Below, piece after piece: positions 17,179 through 25,913 of a stretch of 64,000 bases of DNA (positions within the stretch are counted from its first letter, which is position 1; every line of letters starts with the position of its first letter). Under the pieces are notes generated by a model. It had not been told where the DNA came from. It saw nothing but the letters and a program-made list of their open reading frames with translations, and did not search any database. A program made the translations under genes and the position numbers. This stretch comes from Dulcicalothrix desertica PCC 7102 (GTDB taxonomy: Bacteria; Cyanobacteriota; Cyanobacteriia; Cyanobacteriales; Nostocaceae). The stretch covers positions 209,983-273,982 of the forward strand of contig NZ_RSCL01000016.1 in NCBI RefSeq assembly GCF_003991905.1, given 5' to 3'.

Positions 17179-18510
17179 TTAAGGCGCCAATCTTCCTTTA
17201 CCTAGTCGAGTAGACTTATACCATGTTGCAATTGCAGGCGCCCATTCTTCAAGATGAGGAAACATCATTTCACACAACTTCTGAATTTCTAGCTGCGCGT
17301 CTTTTTTGTAACGCAAATCAAGAAAATGCAGAAGCGAACGTAAATTAAAACTAACGACAAAGTGCTGTCGATAATCAAACGGAACCTTTCCACGTGCGTG
17401 TTCCTCAGACATTCCAGATTCAAAATCAGCTTTATATCGCTTTGCGGCTTCTAAACACCACTGTAAATCCGCCTCTCTTTTTTCAGGCGAGTAGTAATAT
17501 TTTTTACCTTGACGGTCGCTATAATATCCAACTGGACGTAAGTAAAAAACATCTTCCACTTCTTTCTTACCTTCGAGTACGTCAATAAATTGATTACCTG
17601 TATAGCGAAATGAGTTGTGGACAACTATACTGTTGGCAACAAAATTATGCCACGCACCCTCAACTTCCAAGTCATAAGTCATTTGTTCGCCTAAATACTC
17701 AACATTTTTTATCTTGACAGGATGCGTTTTTAAAGTTTTTTGTACAGATAACTCATTTAAAATTTGGGATTCTAAGCAAGCTTTATTTTTGTAAAGAGCA
17801 TTCTCGTATGTTATTACTCCATTACACATTACATAACACTGCTCAGTCATACGAATGACACGACCATCGTTATCAGTGACTAATCCAACGGAGTCCCCCA
17901 TTGTTTTCCATCCTTCAGATGTAAATAAACGATGATTTACAGTGCAGTCTAAAGTCTTGCCATCTTCCAACGTAACTCGGTAAATAGGCTGAATTCCGCT
18001 ACACATAACATCTTTTATATGTCCAGCTTCAAAAAACCCTGATTCTTCATTTAAAACGCGCAAGCGCATATTACGAATTCGCTGTTTACAGTCACGTCTA
18101 TATTTACCTGGTTGCTCTCCATTAGTCCAGAGTTCGTATAGTTCGCCAATCGTTTTCCTTAATTTCCGATTAGTTTGGTTATTGCAATCAACAAAAGTAA
18201 TTTCTGTATTTGCTGCCAAACACTGAACATCAAATGATACACCGACTCTGTGAGTACGTGCCTGCTGCATAACACTGTGAGGAAAATAACCACAGTTAAA
18301 AACTATCTGTGGATGCTCCATTGGCCCAAAATGTCCTCTGTCACCAGCTAGCAAGCGTTTGATTATCAACTCTCCACAAGCTTCTTCGCTAGGAAATGTA
18401 TCACGCTCGTCGTACACGAACGCTTCTGTGTAGTCTTGGTGCATTGCAGCGTAAATGACCTGTTGGGGATTTGGGGTTTTGGCTAAAACCTCTACGCGGA
18501 ATCGATCCAT
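17179..18510 (-). CDS. thyX: FAD-dependent thymidylate synthase with mini-intein
   Basis: ThyX makes dTMP from dUMP using FAD and methylenetetrahydrofolate. The host protein (about 240 residues after splicing) shows GHFGPMEHPQIVF and the signature region RTHRVGVSFDVQ-SFRYTG. The signature is split: residues 97-299 form an intein inserted between Gln96 and Ser300, inside the active-site motif, so the enzyme should be inactive until splicing. The C-terminal half continues with FYLRPVGYY, FVVSFNLRSLLHFLDLR and the usual end. The gene is convergent with dcd. Confidence 0.95.
   Translation of the reverse strand: MDRFRVEVLAKTPNPQQVIYAAMHQDYTEAFVYDERDTFPSEEACGELIIKRLLAGDRGHFGPMEHPQIVFNCGYFPHSVMQQARTHRVGVSFDVQCLAANTEITFVDCNNQTNRKLRKTIGELYELWTNGEQPGKYRRDCKQRIRNMRLRVLNEESGFFEAGHIKDVMCSGIQPIYRVTLEDGKTLDCTVNHRLFTSEGWKTMGDSVGLVTDNDGRVIRMTEQCYVMCNGVITYENALYKNKACLESQILNELSVQKTLKTHPVKIKNVEYLGEQMTYDLEVEGAWHNFVANSIVVHNSFRYTGNQFIDVLEGKKEVEDVFYLRPVGYYSDRQGKKYYYSPEKREADLQWCLEAAKRYKADFESGMSEEHARGKVPFDYRQHFVVSFNLRSLLHFLDLRYKKDAQLEIQKLCEMMFPHLEEWAPAIATWYKSTRLGKGRLAP
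17614..18222 (-). other. Mini-intein within ThyX
   Basis: Residues 97-299 of the precursor (203 residues). Splicing block A begins with the nucleophile Cys97 (CLAANTEITFVDCNNQ). Block B is GKTLDCTVNHRLFTSEGW with the Thr-x-x-His motif. Block F is VEYLGEQMTYDLEVEGAWHNFVA, and block G ends VVHN, followed by Ser300 as the +1 extein nucleophile. The roughly 70 residues between B and F contain no LAGLIDADG motif, so no homing endonuclease is seen; the element should splice but not home. All residues needed for standard splicing are present. Confidence 0.93.
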
Positions 18511-18639
18511 GAGCGGGACTTACGGTAAGTTTCTACAATATGAAGGCTGTGTAGCCCAGAGAGTCATCATATAATGCAACGCTTCAGGATACATATTTAA
18601 CAAAATTGCTTAACACTCTTTACATAAATTAATATTGCG

Positions 18640-18657
18640 TTTACAATTGTTTACAAA
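18640..18657 (+). promoter_or_regulatory. HLR1-type element (RpaB site) upstream of hli
   Basis: Two 8-base direct repeats, TTTACAAT and TTTACAAA, are separated by TG. This matches the HLR1 consensus (G/T)TTACA(T/A)(T/A)-N2-(G/T)TTACA(T/A)(T/A), the known binding site of the response regulator RpaB at high-light genes. A third half-site, TTTACATA, lies upstream at 18619-18626. The pair is 28 bases before the start codon of the high-light-inducible gene, a position suited to repression. Confidence 0.75.
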
Positions 18658-18685
18658 TCCAGTAATAAATATTTAGGAAAATCCC

Positions 18686-18901
18686 ATGACATACAAAGGT
18701 GCTATCGTAGACGAACAGGGTAAAATGAACAATTTTGCTCTTGAGCCAAAGGTATATGTAGATGAACAAGGCGACCGTACTGGTTTCACTCCTTATGCTG
18801 AATTACTCAATGGTCGTTTAGCGATGATTGGTTTTATTTCGTTGATTGCGTTGGAAGTATTTACTGGACACGGTATTTTTGGTTTCTTGCAAAATCTCTA
18901 A
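18686..18901 (+). CDS. High-light-inducible protein (HLIP/SCP)
   Basis: A 71-residue one-helix member of the chlorophyll a/b-binding superfamily. The chlorophyll-binding motif ELLNGRLAMIGF lies at about residues 41-52 and begins the single transmembrane helix (to about 65). HLIPs sit in the thylakoid membrane, bind chlorophyll and carotenoid, and protect photosystem II assembly under excess light. An HLR1 element upstream supports RpaB control. A strong terminator follows at 18959. Confidence 0.95.
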   Translation: MTYKGAIVDEQGKMNNFALEPKVYVDEQGDRTGFTPYAELLNGRLAMIGFISLIALEVFTGHGIFGFLQNL

Positions 18902-18958
18902 ATGTGAAAGTATTTAACTAAGTAAAAATAGTCGTAGTAATTGTGATTCGACGATATT

Positions 18959-19004
18959 TAATAAACCCGCTCCTACATGTCGATGTGTTGGAGCGGGTTT
19001 ATTA
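18959..19004 (+). terminator. Strong hairpin terminator after hli
   Basis: TAATAAACCCGCTCC at 18959-18973 pairs perfectly with GGAGCGGGTTTATTA at 18990-19004 over a 16-base loop. The stem is GC-rich in the middle and flanked by A/T, so it works on either strand. It separates hli from the thioredoxin-like gene. Confidence 0.85.
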
Positions 19005-19036
19005 TGGTTTTAGGCACTACACAAAAAGGTTTTTAT

Positions 19037-19615
19037 ATGGCTTTGACAGCATCTACAATGGTAAATCTTGGTACACAGGCGCCTGAATTTTCACTACCAG
19101 ATGTAGTATCAGGAAAAACTATCTCACTATCTAATTATGAAGGGAAGCCGTTGCTGGTAATGTTTATATGTCAACATTGTCCATTTGTAAAGCATATCAA
19201 AGGCGAACTGGCTCTTTTAGGCAAAGATTATTTAAATACTGATTTGGGTATTGTAGCGATTAGTGCTAATGATGCAGAAAAATATCCTGATGATGCGCCT
19301 GAATCTTTAAAAGCAATGGCAATGGAATTAGATTTCAAATATCCAGTTTGTTACGATGAAAATCAAGAAGTGGCAAAAGCTTATACGGCTGCGTGTACAC
19401 CAGATTACTTTTTATTTGATGCAAAACATAAATTAATTTACCGTGGGCAATTAGATGATAGTCGCCCCAGTAATGGTGAAGCAGTAACAGGAAAAGACTT
19501 GCGCGCGGCGATAGATTCAGTCTTAACAGGCAAAGAAGTTATCGGGGATCAAAAACCAAGCATAGGATGCAACATAAAATGGAAACCAGGTAACGAGCCA
19601 AATTACTTTGGGTAA
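19037..19615 (+). CDS. Thioredoxin-fold (AhpC/TSA-like) protein
   Basis: A 192-residue redox protein. The N-terminal part is peroxiredoxin-like (GTQAPEFSLPDVVSGKTISL), and the active site is a thioredoxin-type CxxC (FICQHCPFVKHI), followed by a cis-Pro region (ACTPDYFLFD). The C-terminal half carries YRGQLDDSRPSNGE, diagnostic of a bacterial redoxin family whose partners are not established. The frame opens upstream to 18977, but that part is the preceding terminator, so the ATG at 19037 is preferred. It probably works in the cytosol since no signal peptide is present. Confidence 0.85.
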   Translation: MALTASTMVNLGTQAPEFSLPDVVSGKTISLSNYEGKPLLVMFICQHCPFVKHIKGELALLGKDYLNTDLGIVAISANDAEKYPDDAPESLKAMAMELDFKYPVCYDENQEVAKAYTAACTPDYFLFDAKHKLIYRGQLDDSRPSNGEAVTGKDLRAAIDSVLTGKEVIGDQKPSIGCNIKWKPGNEPNYFG

Positions 19616-19721
19616 TGTTGGGTAAATGTAAATTAGGAAATAGTTAGTAGTACAGACATTTAACTGAAATAATTCCTCACTCACAAATAAAACTACTAAC
19701 CATTACCTGAATTGGTCATCC

Positions 19722-19757
19722 ATTAGTACAAGGGTGATAATCACACCTTTTACTAAT
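19722..19757. terminator. Inverted repeat between convergent genes
   Basis: ATTAGTA and GGTGATAATCACACC with TACTAAT form a two-part hairpin between the thioredoxin-like gene (plus) and the hypothetical gene that ends at 19753 (minus). It is likely a shared terminator, though it lacks a long T-run. Confidence 0.45.
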
Positions 19758-20361
19758 GTTTAATCTCCAAATTTAAAATATAAGTCCCTAATTGAACTTT
19801 CCCCGACCATAATTCATACTCAACTCGTAAATGTTCGGGTAACGGATGTCCGTTAAGAATAAGACTACGAGTGTAATTACGGAGACGAATTGGTTCATGA
19901 GGTTGAAATGATTCGCTGGGTAGCCAATACCTACTTACACCACACACACCCTGTTCCCAGAAGTGGCGGTAACTCAGCTGTGCATTTCCTTGCATTGTCA
20001 TAGTGACGCGATAAGGCGATATTTCCAGCCATATAATTCTAGGACTACCAGGGGTAGGAATGTTACAGCTTGGATACATTTCCTCGTGCGTTCGGCGAAC
20101 AGATTCACTATTTTTTTGGTGCGGCGCCGTCAAGAGTAGATGGAATCTATCGCTGTCTTTTTGATACAATGTTGCCGCAGTTTCGACGACAGACCACACG
20201 GGAAGGTCTGTAGAAATGAGCGACAGGCATACGGGCTTGCGTTGGTGTGTCAGCATGGGAGCGATACCGGCAATTAAGTTCCAATTAAGAAAAAAAACAA
20301 AACACGGACTAGTGGTCAATACCTGATAAGAGCGAGCATCCTGATAAAATGGGCAATGCAA
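19753..20361 (-). CDS. Hypothetical protein
   Basis: A 202-residue protein of unknown function without clear membrane helices beyond a short hydrophobic stretch near residues 22-35. The internal Met36 (at about 20256; MLTHQRKPVCLSL) is an equally plausible start, which would remove that stretch. The C-terminal half is Arg/Tyr/Trp-rich (VSRYWLPSESFQPHEPIRLR and LPEHLRVEYELWSGKVQLGTY), giving it the look of a conserved beta-rich domain. I recognise no family. It is divergent from aroA. Confidence 0.6.
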   Translation of the reverse strand: MHCPFYQDARSYQVLTTSPCFVFFLNWNLIAGIAPMLTHQRKPVCLSLISTDLPVWSVVETAATLYQKDSDRFHLLLTAPHQKNSESVRRTHEEMYPSCNIPTPGSPRIIWLEISPYRVTMTMQGNAQLSYRHFWEQGVCGVSRYWLPSESFQPHEPIRLRNYTRSLILNGHPLPEHLRVEYELWSGKVQLGTYILNLEIKH

Positions 20362-20464
20362 AACAACCGTAAAACTAAAGCAAAAATAAATTCAAGCGAG
20401 ATAGAGCAGCCCGACCATAGAAAGCGGTAGGATAATGTTCGCAGTCACACGCCAGTTTATCCTA

Positions 20465-21817
20465 ATGTCGCCTTCTGTTATAACCGTAGAAACAAAAGAA
20501 GACGTTTCGCTTTCTTTAGTTATTAACCAGATAAGTTCTGGTATCTCCTTACAGGGTCGCATACTCGTACCAGGTGATAAGTCTATATCTCATCGTGCCC
20601 TAATGTTGGGTGCTTTGGCACAAGGAGAAACGAAAATTCAAGGTTTACTTCTCGGAGAAGACCCTCGCAGCACTGCGAGTTGCTTTCAAGCGATGGGGGC
20701 AAAAATTTCTCCGCTTAATAGTGAGATGGTAACAGTAACAGGTATTGGGCTTGGTAACTTGCTTGAACCCATTGATATTCTCAATGCTGGCAACTCAGGT
20801 ACGACGTTACGATTGATGCTGGGCATTCTAGCTTCGCACCCAGCCCGATTTTTTACTGTTACTGGCGATAGCTCACTACGTGTACGTCCCATGTCGCGCG
20901 TTGTTAAACCTTTGCAACAAATGGAGGCGCAAATTTGGGGACGAAAAGATAATTCGCTTGCTCCCCTGGCTATACAAGGAAAGGTACTCAAACCAATTCA
21001 CTATCATTCGCCAATTGCCAGTGCCCAAGTCAAATCCTGCATTTTATTAGCTGGATTAATGACAGATGGCAAAACAACCGTTACTGAACCCGCAATCTCG
21101 CGTGACCACAGCGAACGGATGTTACGTGCCTTCGGCGCCGACTTAGAAGTTGACCCTGATTCTAAAAGTGTAACTGTCACAGGCGGAAAATCGCTACATG
21201 GTCAAAACGTAATTGTACCAGGTGATATTAGTTCAGCGGCTTTTTGGCTCGTCGCTGGAGCCATTGTTCCTAATTCCGAATTGGTAATTGAAAACGTCGG
21301 TGTGAATCCAACTCGTACAGGAGTATTAGAAGCATTAGAAATGATGGGCGCCGACATTGAGTTACAAAACCAACGTGAAGTGGCAGGGGAACCAGTAGCC
21401 GATTTGCGCGTGCGTACTAGTAAATTAAAGAGTTGTACTATCTCAGGAGATATAATTCCTCGGTTGATTGACGAAATTCCAATTTTAGCAGTAGCAGCCG
21501 TATTTGCTGAAGGTACAACAATAATAAAAGACGCGGAAGAACTGCGAGTCAAAGAAAGCGACCGTATCGCTGTAATGGCACAGCAATTAACTAAAATGGG
21601 CGCCAAAGTTACAGAACTTCCCGACGGTATGGAAATAACTGGTGGAACACCATTAACAGGGTCAGATGTAGATAGTCATACAGACCACCGCATCGCCATG
21701 AGTTTAGCAATAGCTGCACTCAACGCCAAAGGAACTACAACAGTAAACCGTGCGGAAGCTGCAAGTATTTCGTACCCTGACTTTACGAATACCCTGCAAA
21801 AAATCATAGTCAGCTAA
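20465..21817 (+). CDS. aroA: 3-phosphoshikimate 1-carboxyvinyltransferase (EPSP synthase)
   Basis: Joins shikimate-3-phosphate and phosphoenolpyruvate in the shikimate pathway to aromatic amino acids. The 450-residue protein shows [31 protein letters not shown], and the C-terminal [15 protein letters not shown] and [12 protein letters not shown] motifs. The frame opens at 20435, but [13 protein letters not shown] at 20465 is the family-like start. No shikimate-pathway neighbour is present. Its stop codon is directly followed by a dispersed repeat. Confidence 0.96.
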   Translation: MSPSVITVETKEDVSLSLVINQISSGISLQGRILVPGDKSISHRALMLGALAQGETKIQGLLLGEDPRSTASCFQAMGAKISPLNSEMVTVTGIGLGNLLEPIDILNAGNSGTTLRLMLGILASHPARFFTVTGDSSLRVRPMSRVVKPLQQMEAQIWGRKDNSLAPLAIQGKVLKPIHYHSPIASAQVKSCILLAGLMTDGKTTVTEPAISRDHSERMLRAFGADLEVDPDSKSVTVTGGKSLHGQNVIVPGDISSAAFWLVAGAIVPNSELVIENVGVNPTRTGVLEALEMMGADIELQNQREVAGEPVADLRVRTSKLKSCTISGDIIPRLIDEIPILAVAAVFAEGTTIIKDAEELRVKESDRIAVMAQQLTKMGAKVTELPDGMEITGGTPLTGSDVDSHTDHRIAMSLAIAALNAKGTTTVNRAEAASISYPDFTNTLQKIIVS

Positions 21818-21819
21818 CT

Positions 21820-21885
21820 GGCAACGGATTATGAACGGATGTAACGGATAATTAATGTAACGGATAATTAATGTAACGGATAATT
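21820..21885. repeat. GGCAACGGAT repeat with internal 16-base tandem
   Basis: Begins GGCAACGGATTATGAACGGA two bases after the aroA stop codon and continues with GTAACGGATAATTAAT, which is tandemly repeated about 2.5 times (21841-21885). Same family as 10196-10283, 23663-23693 and 46171-46272. Confidence 0.75.
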
Positions 21886-21960
21886 CGTTTATTGTTACAA
21901 CGTCTTTCATCATTTATACTCCAAAATTTATACTGCAAACGGGTAAAATATGGACTTATG

Positions 21961-21986
21961 TCATGCTGAGGAACGAAGCATCTAAA
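21961..21986. repeat. Dispersed repeat 'TCATGCTGAGG...GAAGCATCT'
   Basis: TCATGCTGAGGAACGAAGCA followed by TCT. A longer copy is at 30630-30675 (with an insertion between the two halves) and a degenerate reverse-oriented copy at 37145-37172. It occupies the space just before the DUF2079 gene. Confidence 0.6.
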
Positions 21987-22057
21987 AAATCTTGACTTTG
22001 TTTAAAAGTAAAGTTCTAACCCGTTTTGAGTATAACGTCACAAATACAGTGATAAAA

Positions 22058-23677
22058 ATGTTACCCAAATTGCATAATAATCCTGGTTTACGTTTAGCCA
22101 GTGGTGCAGCACTCACATTTTTCATAATTTGTTCAATATTAAACTTACACCGTTACTGGAGTTATTACGCTTCATTTGACCAAGGATTATTTAATCAATT
22201 ATTTTGGAACAGCGTTCACGGGAATTTCTTTGAAAGTTCACTATCATCAACACTTTCAACCAACGTCGTTCATGCTCAAAAGGCGCCTGAAGTATTTTAC
22301 AGTCATTTCGGACAACATTTTAATCCGATTTTTGTACTATGGATGCCAATTTATGCAGTATTTCCTTGCAATGAAACATTAATTATTTTACAAGTTTTAT
22401 TTGTAACAATTGCGGGCTTAGTATTATACGCATTAGCGCGACACTATTTACAACCAATGCTCGCAGCAATGATAACGGTAAGCTTTTATTGTACAACCAC
22501 TGTAAACGCTCCCATCTTAGCCAACTTTCATGATATCAGCGCGGCGCCGTTATTACTATTTGCTGTCTTATTGGCAATGGAAAAGCAGAAATGGCGGTTA
22601 TTTTTTATATGTGCCATTTTACTACTCGCAGTTCGCCAAGATGTAGGGATATCCTTATTTAGTATTGGTTTTTATATGCTTGTGAGCAGACGCTTTCCCC
22701 GTATGGGTTTAGTAATATGTTTTCTTAGTATTGGTTATATACTGCTAGTCACCCAATATATCATGCCACAATTTTCTGCTGATGTTGCTCGAAGAATGAC
22801 AATAGAAAGATTTGGGCAATTTACTACAAATGCAGAAGCATCTACAGTAGATATAATTTTGGCTATTTTAACTAACCCAATGCGATTATTAGGAGAACTA
22901 TTTCGTGGTTTTCCAAGTAAATTGGGCTATATAGTTGTTCATAGTTTAGCTTTAGGCATAATACCAGCTTTATCAAGTGCTACTTGGGCAACCGCAGGTT
23001 TTCCTTTACTTTACTTATTTTTGCAGCGAGCGAGTAACGCTTTAAAAATTTCGATTCGCTACGCCATGCCTGTTGTACCAGGCATATTCTACGGAGCAAT
23101 TATTTGGTGGTCAACAAGGCAAAATTTATATAAACAAGCCAAAATTCGGCGCTTGTGGAAAACTTGCATTATTTTATCATTAATAGTATCAATATTAGGA
23201 AATCAAAACAGCGTTTTTTATTTTCTAATCCCAGATTCAATTAGCCCATTAGTATACATATCAATTCCAGAACAATGGAATCACATCCATCAGTTCCAAC
23301 CTTTGCTTAAGCAAATACCCGCAAACGCTAGTGTATCAGCTACTACTGAACTTATTCCCAAACTATCCAACCGTCGAGAAATCGTCCGTTTATCAGAATT
23401 ACGATTAATCAACGACGCACGACAAACCATTACAGTAGAGTACATCATTGCTGACATTTGGAGGCGCCAAAAATATCAAATCGCAAAAAAACGCCCATTA
23501 TTAGAAGATTTTTTCCAATTCATCGACGAGGTTACTAATAATCAACAATATGGAATAATTGGTTTTGCTTCGGGAGTGATTCTACTTAAAAAATCCACTA
23601 TCTCCAATCCCCAAGCAACTAGCGCTTGGTTGAATTTTCGTAAGAAGTCAGAAGTGGTTAGTGGCAACGGATTATGA
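22058..23677 (+). CDS. DUF2079 family polytopic membrane protein
   Basis: About 539 residues from the ATG at 22058; the frame stays open upstream to a TTG at 21992, next to a dispersed repeat, so the start is uncertain. The family signature FDQGLFNQLFWNSVHG and FYSHFGQHFNPIFVLWMPIYA is present, followed by about ten transmembrane helices. DUF2079 proteins resemble GT-C glycosyltransferases in topology, but their reaction is unknown. The last residues (SGNGL and stop) are encoded by a copy of the dispersed GGCAACGGAT repeat, so the natural C-terminus has been replaced or extended by repeat DNA. Confidence 0.85.
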   Translation: MLPKLHNNPGLRLASGAALTFFIICSILNLHRYWSYYASFDQGLFNQLFWNSVHGNFFESSLSSTLSTNVVHAQKAPEVFYSHFGQHFNPIFVLWMPIYAVFPCNETLIILQVLFVTIAGLVLYALARHYLQPMLAAMITVSFYCTTTVNAPILANFHDISAAPLLLFAVLLAMEKQKWRLFFICAILLLAVRQDVGISLFSIGFYMLVSRRFPRMGLVICFLSIGYILLVTQYIMPQFSADVARRMTIERFGQFTTNAEASTVDIILAILTNPMRLLGELFRGFPSKLGYIVVHSLALGIIPALSSATWATAGFPLLYLFLQRASNALKISIRYAMPVVPGIFYGAIIWWSTRQNLYKQAKIRRLWKTCIILSLIVSILGNQNSVFYFLIPDSISPLVYISIPEQWNHIHQFQPLLKQIPANASVSATTELIPKLSNRREIVRLSELRLINDARQTITVEYIIADIWRRQKYQIAKKRPLLEDFFQFIDEVTNNQQYGIIGFASGVILLKKSTISNPQATSAWLNFRKKSEVVSGNGL

Positions 23678-23693
23678 ACGGATGTAACGGATA
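23663..23693. repeat. GGCAACGGAT repeat overlapping a stop codon
   Basis: GGCAACGGATTATGAACGGA continues with TGTAACGGAT. The first 15 bases encode Gly-Asn-Gly-Leu and the TGA stop of the DUF2079 gene. Almost identical to the copy after aroA at 21820. Confidence 0.75.
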
Positions 23694-23769
23694 GTTAATT
23701 TCTTGTTACAAAATTTTTCATCTTTCAACGTGACGTGGCTTGATATCTCTGATGGAACTTTGCTCATAG

Positions 23770-24375
23770 TTAAAAGCGGTAATTACGATTTTTTACCCAC
23801 AAGCTAAGTGGAATTGCGTTACCTTGGGTATCAACTTTTGCTTCTACTACAAAAGGTTGTGGTTGTCCTGGTTTTACTTGTTGCGCTTGAGTTATATCTT
23901 TGTTGATTTTGTCTCGTTGGTCTTCGGGTAGGTAGTAGGTTTCTAGGTTGTAATTGACTGAGTTGTATTGAGAAAAGCCTTTAATGGCTACTTGGTTCGG
24001 CGCCAATGATGTAGGTTTTTCTGTACTAATACGTATAGGTTTCCAGGGTGAAGGCGCCGCTTGTTGTGATAGTTTTTGCTCTTGCAATGTTAAGTAAATA
24101 GTTGTGTTTTGGGCAATTGGAGCATATTTTTTGTCTTGACCAGGTGCTTTTTTAACTACTTCATCCCAACCTGGAAGTTTCTTTAAATTGTCTTGACGGG
24201 AAATATCGTAACTAAGGGTTTGTGAATAACCACGTAGTAGGTCGTAGGGGTCTACTGGTAAGGTTTGTAATACTACCGTTTTACCTGTTATGTGAGTGTA
24301 TACTGCTTGTGCTGGGATGGAGAGGATAAAGGCTGTTTGGATAAGAAGGGGTACTGCAAATCGCCAAATTTTCAT
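23770..24375 (-). CDS. GDYXXLXY-family membrane-anchored protein
   Basis: A 201-residue protein with an N-terminal signal or anchor helix (residues 5-24) and the family's diagnostic region VDPYDLLRGYSQTLSYDIS (about residues 41-59), a variant of the GDYxxLxY motif. These proteins are regularly encoded next to a DUF2157 membrane protein, as here: the DUF2157 gene ends 6 bases upstream. Function is unknown; the pair is probably an envelope complex. Confidence 0.85.
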   Translation of the reverse strand: MKIWRFAVPLLIQTAFILSIPAQAVYTHITGKTVVLQTLPVDPYDLLRGYSQTLSYDISRQDNLKKLPGWDEVVKKAPGQDKKYAPIAQNTTIYLTLQEQKLSQQAAPSPWKPIRISTEKPTSLAPNQVAIKGFSQYNSVNYNLETYYLPEDQRDKINKDITQAQQVKPGQPQPFVVEAKVDTQGNAIPLSLWVKNRNYRF

Positions 24376-24381
24376 AATGTG

Positions 24382-25794
24382 TTACGGATTGGGGTTTTGT
24401 GTAATATTGCTTGTGCGACGTTCAAACCAAATTCCGGCGCCAATTACTGCGACACCACATAAAATAAATACAAATGATTTAAATAGTAATTGAGTATCGT
24501 ACTCTAACATGCGGCTAATAATTTGCAATGTTAGTAATATAATTCCACCCCAATAGGCGCCTCTTTTTCCTAATTCCAGTGCTTCCTTAATTAAACAACA
24601 AGCTAATACAGCTAAAAGCAGATTGAAAGTAAAAATAGAAATTGCAGGAGCTATAACGCGGAAGTGATGTAAAACAATAACTGTACTACTTAAAAGAATG
24701 AAGCAGCCAACAAAAATATTAGTAGCTTCAATTCGAGTATTTTGTCTAGGACGTAATAAGTTCCACCACTGGCATATTGCAATGAGCGTAAAAATAACTA
24801 CATCGATTACAGGGAACCAAGCTTGTATAGAGTTAGAGGCATTAGCTTGATAATTGGACTCCCATTGCCAGCGGAAGGAGTAGATATAGAAATTGATAGC
24901 AAAAAATACAAAAGTTAACGTGCGTGCGGTTGGTTGAAATCGTGGTGAGTTTGAATTTAAGAAAGAAAATGGAGAGTCGCTGTAACTCCACAATAATGCA
25001 GGTGGTATGGCTAGTGCAGCTAATCCAGCCCAAAACGGTATATTTGAATAGATTAAGTCAAATGAACGTAGATTAAATTGTAAGTTTATAACTATCGCAA
25101 TTACACTTAATCTAAAAATCCATCGTGAACGGCATAAATAAGCCAAAGGTACAAATACCATAGCTAAAATCAGGGGCATGTGTCGTATCATTACATGTCC
25201 CCAACTTTGATATTTTTCCCAATAGTAGACTTCGGAAAGTCCTGTCCAGTAACCAATTTGTAATAGTATTAGGGCAAGTACGGCAAGCGTTGTGATATGT
25301 AAGCTACACGCCATCAGTACAACGGCTAAACCCCAAGCTAAATAAAGCTGATATGGAGAACCACCAATGTGGAACATTTGCGCTAGTAGTCCCATATTGG
25401 CGCCTATTAGCAAGTTACCCAAAAGTATCAAACCTGTCCCGAATGTACGCTTGCGTCGTTGGGTTCTTCTTGCTGTAATAGAAGTGGGCAACGGTTGGCG
25501 CCACAAGTAGAAACCAGAAATATTGGTAGCTAAAAATAAAGTTAGTAATAATACTAATTTGATTTCGCGCGATAAAACTTGCCAATTAGCAGCTACAAAG
25601 GTAATTACACCCAAAGCAAGTAATACGGCGCCTAAACCAATTAGTATAAAAACGAAACTGTCGCGTCCCTCAGCTTCGAGATTATTAAATTCATACCTGG
25701 TAGCAAGTTGTTCGTGTAAATGCTCGTCAATCAACCCTTCATCACGCCAAAGCTGCGCTTCCGCACGCAACTTACGCTTAAAATTATCAATCAT
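24382..25794 (-). CDS. DUF2157 domain membrane protein
   Basis: A 470-residue protein. The N-terminal 45 residues are a soluble helical DUF2157 segment (LWRDEGLIDEHLHEQLATRY), followed by about twelve transmembrane helices. The protein is co-encoded with a GDYXXLXY partner 6 bases downstream, an arrangement conserved in many bacteria. No enzymatic motif is seen. Several GGCGCC hexamers lie in the gene. Confidence 0.85.
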   Translation of the reverse strand: MIDNFKRKLRAEAQLWRDEGLIDEHLHEQLATRYEFNNLEAEGRDSFVFILIGLGAVLLALGVITFVAANWQVLSREIKLVLLLTLFLATNISGFYLWRQPLPTSITARRTQRRKRTFGTGLILLGNLLIGANMGLLAQMFHIGGSPYQLYLAWGLAVVLMACSLHITTLAVLALILLQIGYWTGLSEVYYWEKYQSWGHVMIRHMPLILAMVFVPLAYLCRSRWIFRLSVIAIVINLQFNLRSFDLIYSNIPFWAGLAALAIPPALLWSYSDSPFSFLNSNSPRFQPTARTLTFVFFAINFYIYSFRWQWESNYQANASNSIQAWFPVIDVVIFTLIAICQWWNLLRPRQNTRIEATNIFVGCFILLSSTVIVLHHFRVIAPAISIFTFNLLLAVLACCLIKEALELGKRGAYWGGIILLTLQIISRMLEYDTQLLFKSFVFILCGVAVIGAGIWFERRTSNITQNPNP

Positions 25795-25913
25795 GCTAGC
25801 TTCACTCCAACGCTGTTGAAAAATTTAACAGCTTATATTTGACAGTATGAAGCCTGCTAGATTTTTAACCAAGCTGTAATGTGACAGTTTAAATTGTTAG
25901 TTGAATTTATAAA

